Positions 12,191 through 24,149 of a DNA stretch of 64,000 bases are shown here, piece by piece. The notes beneath the pieces were generated by a model. That model was not told the origin of the DNA. It saw nothing but the letters and a program-made list of their open reading frames with translations, and did not search any database. Within the stretch, counting starts at the first letter, position 1. Each line of letters opens with the position of its first letter. Origin of the DNA: Macropodus opercularis (taxonomy: Eukaryota; Chordata; Actinopteri; Anabantiformes; Osphronemidae); assembly GCA_030770545.1 (NCBI GenBank), contig CM061104.1, positions 9,495,001 through 9,559,000 of the forward strand, written 5' to 3'. A program made the position numbers and the translations under genes.

Positions 12191-14092
12191 GATGTCAGTG
12201 CAATATATGGATACATGTAAAACTCTTCTAAATAGCTAAGAACAATGCAAATGTACTGCAATGAACTCGTGATTTTTCGTCCTCGTCGGACTTGACTAGA
12301 AACTGAATGAGGCGATATTAATGTAACAGCACAAACAGATGGGCGAGAGATTACGTCGACAGAGGTTTAGTTGTGCATTTGCTGCTTTGAGATGGTATGA
12401 AACTGTTTTAATAAGCATTCCAGCTTAGAGGGATATGGAGACCTCAGAGCGGGAAGATGCCACAGATTACCAAGATAAAGTTGTCCTGTGTAACTCAGTG
12501 GATTAGGCCTAAAAGCTCAGCTCCCACTGGGATGTCTGCACAGAGAGTGTGCTTGTCCGCCAAACGGAAAATGTTATGAAAACTACACTGTACTTCATAA
12601 AAGCATTACGGATAAGCAACGCAACCAAGCCAGACGCAGTGAACTGAACTGTTTTGTGGCAGAGACCATGTTTGTGCGGCGCCTGTTAAGAGCTCAGTGT
12701 TGGGCCTGTCATAATGATTTGCTAGGATTAACTCGACGCTTGTGTTTCAGCCACAGGTTCATTAACAGCAGGAGGAAAATAGTAAAGCAGAGTGAATATA
12801 GGTAGAAATATTCCAAGTAGGAGTTAATCTGCAGAGTATTTACATCCTGAAATATGAACTAGTTCCAGATTATTTTCATATAAAGCTGCCAAACGTTTAT
12901 ATACAGCTGCAAATCATGTTAGACTCAGAACCAAAAAGCCGACCTGTCACTCAAACTGATATTGGGATGAATTGCCTGATGGATGGTCAAGACTAAATTC
13001 AGTCCCTCTAGCCTCGATGCACCTTTCTCTCTCCATTGCACCCACTGACCCGCCTTGCTGCAGATGCATGACTCATCAGCACCCAGACTCTACCAGTGAC
13101 CTATATCTGTCCCACCTGTGTGCCACAGTGTTTACTGACCCACATTCGCACTGATCCAGTCATTTCCCGGCTGTGACCGAACCCTGTGACACCGACGAGG
13201 GTAAGTGCCGCTGTTCCCGAGTCTTGAAGCTCTACTGTTCGCAGTTATTTTTAGTTTGGAATTTGATCTGAACTGAATTAAGCCAATTATCCAACTGATC
13301 TGTTTTGTTTCATTTTTGTCACTTAAATTCATTTATGACTAATCGTCAATGTAAACAAAAAAAAATGTCATATGTTTTCACACTTCAAGTTGTTCCATGC
13401 ATATGCTAACAGTGATAAACAGGTTATTTTTGAGCAGACATGGTACATTAACATCAAAGCACACAGCCGGGGGCAACATCTCTGTCTCCCTGCTTCTCTC
13501 TGCAGCGTAGGACGCGTGGTGAAAATGTGATGCTGCAGGACCATGTGGTCTGCCATGCACAAAGAGTCTGGAGGTGGAGCTTGGATGCTGACAAGTACCA
13601 CTGCCTGCTGTCATTGGCTCTCAATGACATCATTGATAAGGGGCCGCAAAAAGAGTGAAAGGACCAAGGCTTCTTTTCATCCTCTCCCTCACACAAAGAT
13701 GGAAAGCTCCCGTTAAGATAGTCACTTTCTATCCTCCAGGATTTAATGAGGCTCGTCTAAATTAACAGCTTCATCAAACAGGCACAATAGTAATTTGGGT
13801 CCACTCTCCAGACCTGCCCCACCTGAACTGAAGGGTATGAGGCAAAGTTTCTGCACGTATCCCTCACAAAGTAAGCAGCCGCTCTAAGACTAACACTGTG
13901 TAGTATATGTCGTCCACTTAGGTATAGCAGCTCTGCCAGTAATTCTACTTTAACAAGGTTATAATTCATTCGTTTTTAAACTGAAGATGCCAGAAAAGTG
14001 ATTATTCATTTCTATGTTCACTAACAAAGTCAATTCTAAACATATAAAAGAATGATGGCCTTTCTGGCTGCATCACCTTCAGACACATACGT
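12191..14092. other. Non-coding, no gene seen
   Basis: AT-rich to mixed composition. The octamer ATGCAAAT at 12245-12252 overlaps AACAAT (12242-12247), a Sox-type core. A donor-like GAGG|GTAAGT at about 13197-13206 has no accompanying exon evidence. Confidence 0.6.
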
Positions 14093-14141
14093 ACTGAATT
14101 AGACTGTACAGGTGTACTTAATAAAGTGGCCAGTGAGTGTA
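14093..14141 (+). repeat. Fish interspersed-repeat end (ACAGGTGTAC.TAATAAAGTGGCC motif)
   Basis: The motif GTACAGGTGTACTTAATAAAGTGGCC followed by AGTGAGTGTA is a recurrent terminus of a dispersed repeat in fish genomes. A partial copy of the same motif (ACAGGTGTACCTAATAAA) occurs at 38266-38283. I cannot name the family or fix the upstream boundary. Confidence 0.45.
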
Positions 14142-16020
14142 GATGTAGACGAAATGGTGAACAAACCACGAAACGTTCCTCCTGGAGTCTGTTTTTGTAA
14201 CCAGTCGTGTCACAGACATGGCGTCAGACGAAGTTAAGCAAGCAGTAGCACTTTGAAGACAAATGCAATCTTACTAGCGAACCATTTAATTGCTGTAGTA
14301 CCTGAACCAAGATGTCCTTGTGCTCGAGCCCAAGAAAAAATGCTTTGTTTGGGGATTTTTTACTTACGAAATAAGAGTGAGTTGCACCATCTACAATTCT
14401 GTGCTATTGTAAAAGGCTGCAGCCGCTTTGGTGGTTTGCAATTCAGCAGCTTGCGCCTACATACACAAGGCACTTCAGGCACTTTATTCACAAAGTTTCA
14501 ATATCTCTATCCCAATTATTAACTAAGTAACTATATGACCTATATTAACTTTAACTCAGTTGATCATTTGCTCAGCTTTTACAGTGTAAATGTGGCGAGG
14601 TTGGTGGTAAAAGAAGGTTGAACGGCCCTGTAGCTGGTCGAGAGCTGCATCCCAATACAAAGTATTATTACCTACCCATGCGGAGAGCCAAGGAAGATCA
14701 GAAACGCAATATCCTGCTATCCCGGAGACTTTGGACTGGGATATGTCTTGTGGAGAGACACACTTTGTAATCCTCAAAGTGGCTTCAAGTTTTATATATC
14801 CAAGGGTGCCTGAAATGCATCCCGCCTGGCGACGCAGCGGCTGAAGTTTAAATCCTTGTGAGATGAGTCGTCACCTTCTCCAAAGGAAAACTGAATAGTC
14901 TCTTAATCCTCATCTTCGTCTTAAAATCCACTTGGTAGGTGACTCTGTTCATCTTCCATTTGACTCGAACGCGTTTTTTTTCCTTTAACCTCCCTCTGGA
15001 GAAAACGCTTTGCTGGTTAATCTGGTGTTAAAATCCATCTAAAGGCGCATCCCAAGAGAAATTAAGAATAAAAACTATTAAGAACAGCATAGTAAAATGT
15101 TTCCTCATTCATTTACCCATTAAATAAAATAAATTAAACATCATGTGACATATTTTAGCAAGTAAAATTAGTGCTTAAGGTGTTAGAGTGTTAAGCTGTG
15201 CAAAAGTTTTGAACTAGTTCAAAACGACAGAAAAACTCATATATCCAAACCCAAATAGTTTTAGAGAAAAAAAAATGTTTTCTATAATAAATCTATCGTG
15301 CGTAAGTGTAAAGTGTCCTCTATGCAGCTTAATAAAAAGTTTCAGGGTAGGGCCACTGTACAATGGAATGCAGCGAATTCAAACAAGTTGTTTGGCCACA
15401 CCTTCTCGTGATAAAGTTAAAAAATCATATAAACTACATTTATTATGTCAAACATCTAATAAGAACCAAGGTCAAAGTCTTTAAGAAATATCATGGTAGA
15501 AGCTAGTTACCCGTCAGTAGCTTCTTTCTGTTTCTTTCTGGGAAAAAAAACGAAATTAAAGCTCTTTTCGACCTTTACAGACCAAACAACTAAATTGGAT
15601 ATTCCCGAATAAGGTGGAAATCATTATAACCGCTGAAAAAAAAAGTTGTTTCCTTGTGTGTGCGCTGCTTTCTGTTGGTTTTCTTTGTATGGACTGAGAA
15701 CAAAGGAGCCTTTACTGTAACAAAGAAGCTGCAGCGACTTATACCTGTTGCTGTCCTTCCAATGAACTATTGCAAGTTTCCTGCCGTTTCTCGAGTCAAA
15801 GCCACTTTCAGCTCATCTCATCACATCTTGTTCCTTTCAAACATCACCGCTTATTTGTCCCACAGTCTTTCTGTCACCGATTTGTTTCTTACAGACTTTA
15901 CACCTGATTGCATTGTTGTGAATTCCCACGGTGCTGTGGCAACTTCGCAAGACCACGAACACCACTGGAATTAAACTACTGCAAGAGGGGAAGAAAAGTG
16001 TGGACAAACTATTTCTAAAC
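14142..16020. other. AT-rich non-coding stretch before the CpG island
   Basis: Low-CpG sequence with no recognisable gene. It contrasts sharply with the block that starts near 16021. Confidence 0.65.
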
Positions 16021-16680
16021 TAGTATTAGTTACTTAGTCTCGTCTCCGGCGCGTAGAGGGTCCTTTCTCCGTAAACTTGTGACAGGCAGCTGCTTTGTCT
16101 TGTGCGTCGCAACATCCCCAAGAGACAAAAACACGGCGACACTACAAACTCCATCTCCCCTCCATTAAAGCCCGCTGCCAGTGAGTTCGGAGTATTGCGC
16201 GCAGAGCATTGTTTGGCGTTACGGAGATGCCTCAGCATCCCCTCAACTTCTCTCCTCAAAGCGCCCCGCATCAGACAAAGGAAACGGGGACCGCTCCTCT
16301 CGCTCTCTCTCCTCGCCGCCCGTGTTTCCCTGCGTCTCTCTGCCTCTCGCTCTTGCTTTGTGCTCAAGTTTGAGCGCTGACGCACCAACTAGCCGCCGCA
16401 ACTTTTTACTGGAAATCATTTCGAAAATCGCTGGAGGGGTGCAAAGCAGAGGTAACATCCCGGTCGGAGACAACTCACCTGGGGCCGGTTTGCGTTGTGC
16501 GCGTCGCCGTGCCTCGGTGGAAAAAGTTTGAGAGGGCACATCTAGCTTTGTGTTGTGGAGTCCCCCCTTTGTCTACACGTGTGATAGATGGATGGGGCTC
16601 CTTTTGGCCGCGCCTAGTTCATTTCGCTCTCTACAGAGTCCCGCCCTCTCAAAGTCAAACAACTATGCTCACAACAATGT
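16021..16680. promoter_or_regulatory. CpG island, candidate unannotated promoter and first exon(s)
   Basis: I counted roughly 45 CpG dinucleotides in this 660-bp block by eye, close to the number expected from its base composition, while the flanks are AT-rich and CpG-poor. Each strand offers a splice donor: plus CAGAG|GTAACA (exon end 16451) and minus CCCCAG|GTGAGT (exon end 16479, a perfect donor core). A GC box (GGGCGG on minus) lies at 16641-16646, and an inverted CCAAT lies at 16845-16849. No convincing ATG-initiated reading frame is present, so a first exon here would be untranslated or belong to a lncRNA. A minus-strand transcript would be co-oriented with sox4 and a plus-strand one convergent with it. 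The strand is not decided. Confidence 0.5.
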
Positions 16681-17554
16681 AGACGGACCGAGTCTGAACA
16701 CTTAGAACATGGTGGTGAGAGAACGAGCTCGTGGTTTTATTCATCTTCTCATTTAAGCTCACGCAACATAAAATGTGCATGTGCTGTATTTGATTGTATA
16801 TATTTATTTAAGCGTGTATTTAATAATTCTTGCCTGGTGGTCTTATTGGTCACCCACTCTTTGTCTGCTACCTGCCAGCATCCTGTGGCTTTTTGTCACA
16901 CCTGTCTTTTACTCTCGCACAATCACTTGCTTCTGTTACTGAACACGAAAACTAACTATGCTTCCTAATTTTCTTCCTCTTCGTGGAGTGATGACGTGCA
17001 ATGTGTTGATGTGTTTGCTAACACATTGCACAGGCTCACTGACAAAAACTTTCCTGCAGGCACCGCTGGGAGACTATTGTGTCTGGACAGCAGCATGGAA
17101 CAAAGACAGAGACAAAGAAAAGGGCTTCAGCCGTTTGTAATGCACAGAGCAGCACGTGGATGTGAAAATGACAGCGGGCAGCAGCACCGACACAAAGTGA
17201 ACTCTTTGTTACTGACAAGCATCACTGGGAATCAGTAAGTGTAGGTTATAAAATGTGGCCTTAAGGTTTAGAAAAAATTTGACTCACTTGGTTGATTTTC
17301 AGCATCAGATTTGTAAGAACACTGTAAAGTACTTGTTGCGACTCCTCTGATTGATTATGCATAAACACATTTATTGTCTAAATGAGTAAAAGGATGTGCA
17401 ACCAACGAGCTAGTCTTGTTTTATTACAAGTTTTAATTATGGATCCAAATTTTTACTAATGAGGAGTTTATAATAAGCATATTAATAACCATGTCTATAT
17501 AAAAACAGACCCATGCCCCGTTATAATTTTTACTGTTAATTTGTTTGTGAATTA
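16681..17554. other. Non-coding between CpG island and Tc1-like element
   Basis: Contains an inverted CCAAT (16845-16849) and a TATA-like AT run (about 16797-16808) that could serve a minus-strand start at the CpG island. No coding frame was recognised. Confidence 0.5.
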
Positions 17555-17599
17555 ATCTTGCTCGAATTTTTTAAAGTAATCTGAAAACACATCACTACA

Positions 17600-17767
17600 A
17601 AACAATCTGAAATAGATGTCATGAAATGTGTTCTGATCTTCATCGAAGTCAACAATAGAAAAACACAGTCTGCTTAAACTAATACTGCACAAACATTATT
17701 TGTTTTCATGTTTTTATTGAACATGACATGCAAACATTCACAGTGCAGGAAAAGTATGTGAACCCCT
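17600..17767 (+). repeat. Left terminal inverted repeat of the Tc1-like element (recognisable part)
   Basis: This stretch is closely similar to the reverse complement of 18708-18860. Shared blocks include the AATGTGTTCTGATCTTCAT stretch, the CAATAGAAAAACACAGTCTG stretch, and the inner repeat with GTATGTGAACC. Sequence before 17600 aligns only weakly. Confidence 0.85.
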
Positions 17768-17915
17768 CGGCAAATGACTTCTCCAAAAGCTAACTGGAGA
17801 CAGGAGTCCAATCAGTGTGATGAGTTTGGATGTGTTGGCTAAAGCTCTCCTGCCCTATAAAACACTCACCAGTTTTGAGTTCACTGTTCTCAAGAAGCAT
17901 TGCCTGATGTGAACC

Positions 17916-18700
17916 ATGCCTCGCACAAAAGGGCTCTCAGAAGACCTACGATCAAGAGTTGTTGACTTGCATGAAGCTGGAAAGAGTTACAAAGACAGAC
18001 TGTCTGCAAATGGAGATAGTTCAGCACCGTTGCTACTCTCCCTAGGCATGGTTGTCCTGTGAAGATGCCAGAGCACAGCGCAGAATGAGGTGAAGGAGAA
18101 TCCTAGAGTGTCAGCTAAAGACGTACAGGAATCTCTGGCACATGCTAACATTTTTGTTGACAAATCTACAATAAGTACAACGTTAAACAAGAATGGAGAA
18201 TATGGGAGGACACCACGGAGGAAGCCACCGCTGTCCAAAGAATATATTGCAGCACGTTTGAAGTTTGCAAAAGAGATGTTCCACAGGACTACTGGCAAAA
18301 TATTCTGTGAACAGAAACATTGACTTGTTTGGAAAGAACACACAAGGCTGTGTATGGAAAAAAAAAGGCACAGCACAACAAAATCAAAACCTTATCCCCA
18401 CTGTAAAACACGGTGGAGGGGACGTCATGGTTTGGGGCTTTGCTGCCTCAGGGCCTGGACGGTTTGCTGTCATGGACGGAAAAATGAATTCCAAAGTTTA
18501 TCAAGACATTTTACAGGAAAACTTAAGATTAAAATGCTGTGGCACGACCACAAGAGAGCGATTCACACCAGACATCCCAAGAATATTGCTGCACTGAAAT
18601 AGTTTTGTAAAGAGTAATGGTTCAAAGTTCCTCCAGACCGTTGTGCAGGTCTGATCTGAAACTACAGGAAGCGTTTGGTTGAGGCTCAACCAGTTATTAA
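17916..18700 (+). pseudogene. Tc1-like transposase pseudogene, catalytic residues lost
   Basis: The remnant starts at ATG 17916 with MPRTKGLSEDLRS, typical of Tc1-like transposases, and keeps blocks such as ENPRVSAKDVQESLA, ARLKFAKE, LIPTVKHGGGDVMVWG, KMNSKVYQDI, KRAIHTRHPKNIA and NYRKRLVE. It is broken. The DNA-binding domain is largely deleted after GKSYK and closed by a stop. The first catalytic motif (normally W-T-D-E-T) now reads stop-T-E-T with the Asp codon gone. One deletion, just before the block LWHDHKRAIH, removes both the second Asp motif (normally DNDPKH) and the third acidic motif (normally SPDLNPIE). Several later stops follow. Remaining length is about 785 bp, against roughly 1020 bp for an intact family member. 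It is a dead copy. Confidence 0.9.
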
Positions 18701-18707
18701 GTCCAAA

Positions 18708-18912
18708 GGTTTACATACTTTTTCCACTCTGCACTGTGATTATTATGTTCAATAAAACATGAAAACACATTTTGTTCGTGCAGTATTAGTTTAAGCAGAC
18801 TGTGTTTTTCTATTGTTGTGACTTAGATGAAGATCAGAACACATTTTATGGCCAGTTTATGCAGAAATTCATGGAAACCCAAAGGGTTCACACACTTTTT
18901 CTTGCAACTGTA
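18708..18912 (-). repeat. Right terminal inverted repeat of the Tc1-like element
   Basis: This is the better preserved IR/DR end, with the inner repeat at 18708-18736 and the outer repeat at about 18885-18910. It ends at a TA dinucleotide. Confidence 0.87.
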
Positions 18913-21900
18913 GTTCTATACACCTGAGTGCCCTTATTTCGTTCAAGGTTGGAGAATCAGTGTCCTGTCCAAAAACTTCAGTAGAAAGACTCCTAACATC
19001 ACTTCAAATGAACTCTGTCAAAAGGCTTTTGAAAGGTCAGGAGAGAGATAGACGAACTTTTTTACCGGAGGACAGTTAAATCCATGGTTAACAAAAGGGA
19101 GGAGTGTGGCAAAAGTAACCTGTACCTGGTGGTCTTGCATGTTGTACCAGTTGGCAGACAGACAATGTTTCCTAACCGTAACCTATAGCAGCCTGGGACC
19201 TGAAACCAAACAGCAGCTTTTCTGCGTTCTGGTCTTGTGAGACATATCTGTTAATGTGACAACAAGCTTGTGGGGAGACCTCTGCTAGACACAGCTGTTC
19301 AGATGGAGGGTATAACTGAAGACAGCAACACCACTGTGTCCTCCATTCATGCACCAGACAGAAATACATAAATAATGAAAAGACGCTGCATCTCAAAAGC
19401 AAACCGGTGTGAACTGAAAACAACAGAAAATGTAAGTATATATAAAAAAATCAAAAAAGTGCAGAGACAGGATTCGCCGTAGCTGCACGGTAACCAGCAC
19501 CTCACGGCTCTCCTCCTGTGGGACCGGGATAGAACAGCTATGTGTACAAACAGGCAGACATAAAAATGCAGCCATATCCCCCCATCTGGCACAGCGCTTA
19601 TGCCCCCCTGCTGTGGTTTTACTGGGCCACTGACTCCTGCAGTCAGCCTGTTCTGCTCCACTCTGCTCTGTCCTGGCTGCTGCCGGCATATCTCCAACTG
19701 AGGAGTCAGCTGAGCCACGCATGAGACTGCAAACTGAGCAGGCTACATACAGCTTAGAGGGGCTTAAAACACACACACACACACTAGTGCTGCTGCTAGG
19801 AAATGTAGACGATTATACTACATACTGAAGATATTATCTCCTTGCATTATGCATTTTTATCACTGGAATAATAAGAAATAAAGTGGGTGTCCCAAAATGC
19901 TTTTGAATGTGAGCTAGAAAGACTGGATTTACATTCTAACACTGATGGTTTCCTGCAGTCATTCAAGCTGTGATAAAATCCATATCTGCAGATTGATGTG
20001 ATGCTGCTACGATTCACACTCACTGTCTGTACTTTAGATCTGCAAACACAGCAGCAGTGCTGCTTTTATCTCATAGCAACTAAATGTTGATAATGCTGTG
20101 TGTCTGGTCTCCTCTCCTGTCATCCTATTACTGTAAATCAAATGCTTATAAAAAGAACAATTACCACACAGATCATGGTTTTAATATGAATTCTTTAAAT
20201 AATATAATGAGAAACGTGGAGATGACTCTTAAAAGCAGTGCTTCTGTCAGAGTTACCAATGCTTAATGAGATGATACAATAAGGAAAACCAATTCTGTGA
20301 TGATCCTGAAAATGTTTGATACTAATCTTAAAATGATTCTGGATTTTTGTCATTTAATTATCAAATTCTCTTATCGAAGTCTCTGTATGTACATTGTAAA
20401 CAATAAGGGTCCGAGAACGAAGCTCAGAGGAATTCCAGACATTAGCAATGTCCGTGCTGGTACAAGTAACCTGCCTCTTACTCTGCCTACTTATCACAGA
20501 GAGTTGCACAAATTAACAAGCACATTAACAAGTGCTTATATACATAACACTAAACACACTTTTGGATACATGATACAAACATTTTATGAAAGCATGCTCT
20601 TAAAGTCCTGCCATGTTAAAACCATTTTGCATCCTAGTAATTTAAATATGCATAAACCTAAAAGAAATTCCGACTAATTATCTTGTCACATGTGATATTT
20701 CATGCTAATGATGCCTAAATGAAGATAGTGAACAGTGTTGTTAAAAAGAGAGTATTTTTGATGCACAAGGTTGCCATGTGGTGTTATGTGGCCTTACTGC
20801 AGGGTGGACCGTGTCCTTTGGTTTAATTTCATGCACTAAATTTCAGCCACGTGTGCATGAACATACCCACAGACACACAAAAACACAGACACGCACATAC
20901 TGGAGACAGACATGCTTGTCAGCTAGGCTGGAGGGTCCTTGGCTGCTTTGCCAGCCCATCCCCCACAAGACGAGTCTGAGAGAGGGGGGAGGGAAATCAT
21001 GACTGTCTGAGCACCAGACAGCACAACATGCTAGAATAGAGCAGCACGTCAGCCCCCTTGGAGTAGCTCGAGATTTAACACGTGGACTGGTAAACCTGTA
21101 ATAAATGACCAATGATGAATTGAAAATGCCATTAGAACGCATACAGGTAACACAATAGACTCCTCCACAAGCATATTAATAAGAAAGGTAGCAGAGGATG
21201 CTCACTTTCACTTTGTGCTGTTTGTTCTGGTCACTTAACTGCTTTGGTTAACTTTTCTACTATATTCTCAAGTGACACTAAGCTTCTTTTTTTTTTTAAG
21301 CTCCTTTTTCTTGTCATGCTTCAATGAACTGGTTTTGCATTATGCATTGGAATTTTAACCCATCAAGCCACACATGAAGGTTGTGCAGCTGTCTAAAAAG
21401 CACATTTTTGACCCATTTGCTTCTGAGCTACATCATGTTTTATCCACCTATTATTTACCAGTTACAATAATCTGTGCAGTATTTTGCATATAAATGCATG
21501 AGATGCATGAAGTTTCCCAATGAATAGAATCTTCAAATGGAGAGAAACCTCAGTCCTGCCTGCTTTATATAACACATGCACACCGTATAAACCTCAGGAT
21601 ACCAATATATCTCAGCCACACATCTGAACCTACAGTAAAGCTTAACTATACACATTTCACAGTGCAATCCTCAGCATCATCAGTTTGTTCCCTTTACAGG
21701 TACGGTCACAAGAAGGTGACTCTTACTTGAGGTTTGTCTTAGTTGCACAGTTGAGACTGGTTTCCCCACACATTGTTATTCAAGAGTGCTGTTGGGTGTT
21801 TTATACCCACCTGAATTATGTGTTGCCATAAACATAGTACAGCTTCAAAACTGTAAAAGTGGTCCACTAAGCTGTGTCAGTAGCCCCGTTACACTTCTGT

Positions 21901-21969
21901 TATATGAAACCACTTTTAGATCTCACAGGCACAGAGAGATTTTTAAAAATAAGAATCAATAGCAGAGTT
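18913..21969. other. Non-coding between Tc1-like element and sox4 3' end
   Basis: No recognisable gene. A possible old interspersed repeat lies around 20395-20460 but could not be assigned. Confidence 0.6.
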
Positions 21970-21985
21970 TCAGTTCCAGCTGATA

Positions 21986-21991
21986 TTTATT
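21986..21991 (-). terminator. Candidate distal sox4 poly(A) signal AATAAA
   Basis: TTTATT on the plus strand reads AATAAA on the sox4 strand. It lies about 2.6 kb after the stop codon, matching the expected 3'UTR length. GU-rich sequence (TGTGCCTGTGAG on the sox4 strand, around 21925-21935) lies past it. Transcript ends would be needed for proof. Confidence 0.45.
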
Positions 21992-24135
21992 TCCTTCCTT
22001 GAAAAAGTTCTGTACACAAGTTTATATCAACAATCTGACAGGCAGTGAATGGACAAAATGTAGCTGGCATGAGCTTCCCCTCCTTTTGAGTCTCAAAAAC
22101 AGGGTGGTTCCTTGTTTATGGCATGGAGACAGTAAATGATAAATCTACACAGCATATTGCACAGGATGGATGAAAAATAAAGTTAATATATTTAAAAATG
22201 CTTTCATATATATATATATAAAAAAAGAGTCCTGAACTGACCGCCTTAAACGTAAGTAAGGATGTGTAAAAGGTAGCAGTTCTAGACAGTGCCTGTCCTC
22301 AATAGCAACAACATACATAAACACACAATCTTTTGCTTTATAATACAGTCAAATATACAAAGGTCGAGTTCACGTTTTTCCTAATTTTTTTCCATTTTTT
22401 CTGAAAAACACAACAGCTAATAACCTGAATCTGAAATACAAATGCTATTCACCATGCCATAAAGATACTAAAACAATTATTAGCTAATAGTTAGCCGACA
22501 AGTAGAAAAGATTATATGTTCAAATACAATGAGAAACGCAGTACAAGTAGGTGTTGCGGAACTCAAGTCAGAAATTTGAATATGCTTGATGTTATCATTG
22601 TTGTTGTTGTTGTTGTTTGCTTGCTATGTTGATATCCTGCTCAGTCCAGCACAAGACTGGCAGATTTTGACATCAGTTCATGAAAACATCAAGAAACAAG
22701 TCAAATTTAAAGCTACAATCTCCTCATTTGTTGTCATAGGCAAGATGTCTGACAGGAAATGCAAAAACAAGTGGCTGCCCAAAATCGTAACGCTGTTAAA
22801 CCCACGTGGTCCACAGGAATAGCCTCTACAAATAATGCCTTCCTGTGGCTGAGACAAAGACTGGTGCTGCTTTCAAGGGCTGTCGGGCAAATTGCATTTA
22901 ACTCTTTCAAAATAGGTTGCTACTCGCATACCTGTGAAATGAATACTGGATTTTCTAGTAATGGGCATCATCATGTTTTGAGAGCATTTGCTGGTACAGG
23001 TCAAACAAAGTTTGCCAAATTAGTGAATTAAAACACCAATTGCATGCTTAATGTAACCAATATTACATATTCGTCCTGGCTGCTGAAGTCAAGAGTAGGT
23101 TGGCGCCTTTAATTTATAAAATTAAACAATAAGCACCACTGATTCATGTTGTAGAATTTGCTGGCTAGCTTTACAAAAGCGTTTGAAAAAGGCAGACATC
23201 CAAAGAACGAGCTTTCCATGAGCACTTGAAGGCAGCATGAAAACCAGCCTATCGGGTATTAAAAATTAGGAAATTCAATACAGCTGCAATAGTAGGCTAC
23301 ACACCGATTGTTGACTCCCCTTATCTATATAGATTTGTACAAAAATACACTGAGAAAATAATCAAACTGTTTCATCTCTTTTAAGTGTCCAAAAGTGTGT
23401 ACATTTAAATATAAAAACAAATCAAAAGTTGTGTGTTTTAAAAACTCTAGCCCTTCGCCTGAGAAGGAAATGTGACAGACACGAACATAGACAAAAACAA
23501 GACCAGGTCATGTGTACAAGAAATTAAAAAAATGATCAAGTCAGAAAATGCTTGGCCCAGTATATAAATACAACATCCCATATAAAATGGCATCTGAATA
23601 CATGTACAAAACAAAGCTCAGAGGATGAAAAATCGGTGAGGATTTCTCTATAGCTATCATCTGAAATTAAACACCAAAGAAATTTGGTCCTGAATCGTAG
23701 AGAACGCGTGTATATAAAGTTCAGCACAGATTTGAAGTTTGCGTTTGAATCCTGAAGTTTGAAAACATTACAACAGCTGGTGATTATTTCAATGTCCTTT
23801 TTTTTTAAAGAGAGAGAGAGAAGAACCGAAGCGAGCGCCACCTATCCATTTAAATAACCCTAATACTAGTTTTAAACTGCTCGACAGTCTCACAGAAAAT
23901 CTCAGCACAAGATAGGAACAAAGTAGGCGATCATGCTTAACATGTTTTTTGCTCTTGAGAAAATATTCAACTTTGAGAAAGAAAAAAAAAAAACATCAAC
24001 CCACCTCGGTTTCATTAAAAAAATCCCTCTCGGTGACACATTACAGTTAAAATGTCGCAGGACAGTCCTATTTCTGTACCTTCAGTGGTGAAGTTCACTT
24101 GGCGATTGGTAAAAAAACGTGTGAAATGTCCCTCT

Positions 24136-24149
24136 TTTATTCATTTATT
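24136..24149 (-). terminator. Candidate proximal tandem sox4 poly(A) signals
   Basis: Two AATAAA hexamers on the sox4 strand, 24136-24141 and 24144-24149, lie about 435-450 nt after the stop codon. If used, they would give a short-3'UTR isoform that keeps the miR-132/212 seed match at 24235-24241 and loses the miR-129 match at 23946-23952. Confidence 0.35.

Larger units (their letters stand above)
17555..18912 (+). mobile_element. Decayed Tc1/mariner-family (Tc1-like) DNA transposon with long IR/DR ends
   Basis: The element is about 1.36 kb. A right terminal inverted repeat of about 205 bp (18708-18912) is mirrored by left sequence from about 17600 to 17767. The inner direct repeats (CACAGTGCAGG...GTATGTGAACC at 17738 onward, reversed at 18708-18736) are clear. 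The outer right end has the CAGTTGCAAGAAAAAGT-type terminus followed by TA (18911-18912), the usual Tc1 target dinucleotide. The outer left end is badly degraded, so the left boundary is approximate. A TATAAA (17856-17861) precedes the transposase remnant. The element cannot encode an active transposase. The plus strand is the transposase strand. Confidence 0.88.

Noticed and set aside
13190..13210. Coding exon ending at the donor-like GAGG|GTAAGT
   Set aside because: The preceding short frame has no recognisable protein and no acceptor with a convincing polypyrimidine tract was seen.
16026..16539. Open frames of 90-120 codons in the CpG island
   Set aside because: The ones checked open at non-ATG codons, and the length is expected in GC-rich DNA. 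The block is treated as promoter/UTR, not coding.
20395..20460. Possible dispersed-repeat relic (GGGTCCGAGAACGAAGCTCAG region)
   Set aside because: It reminds me of a common fish repeat, but I cannot name the family or find its ends, so it is not listed as a feature.
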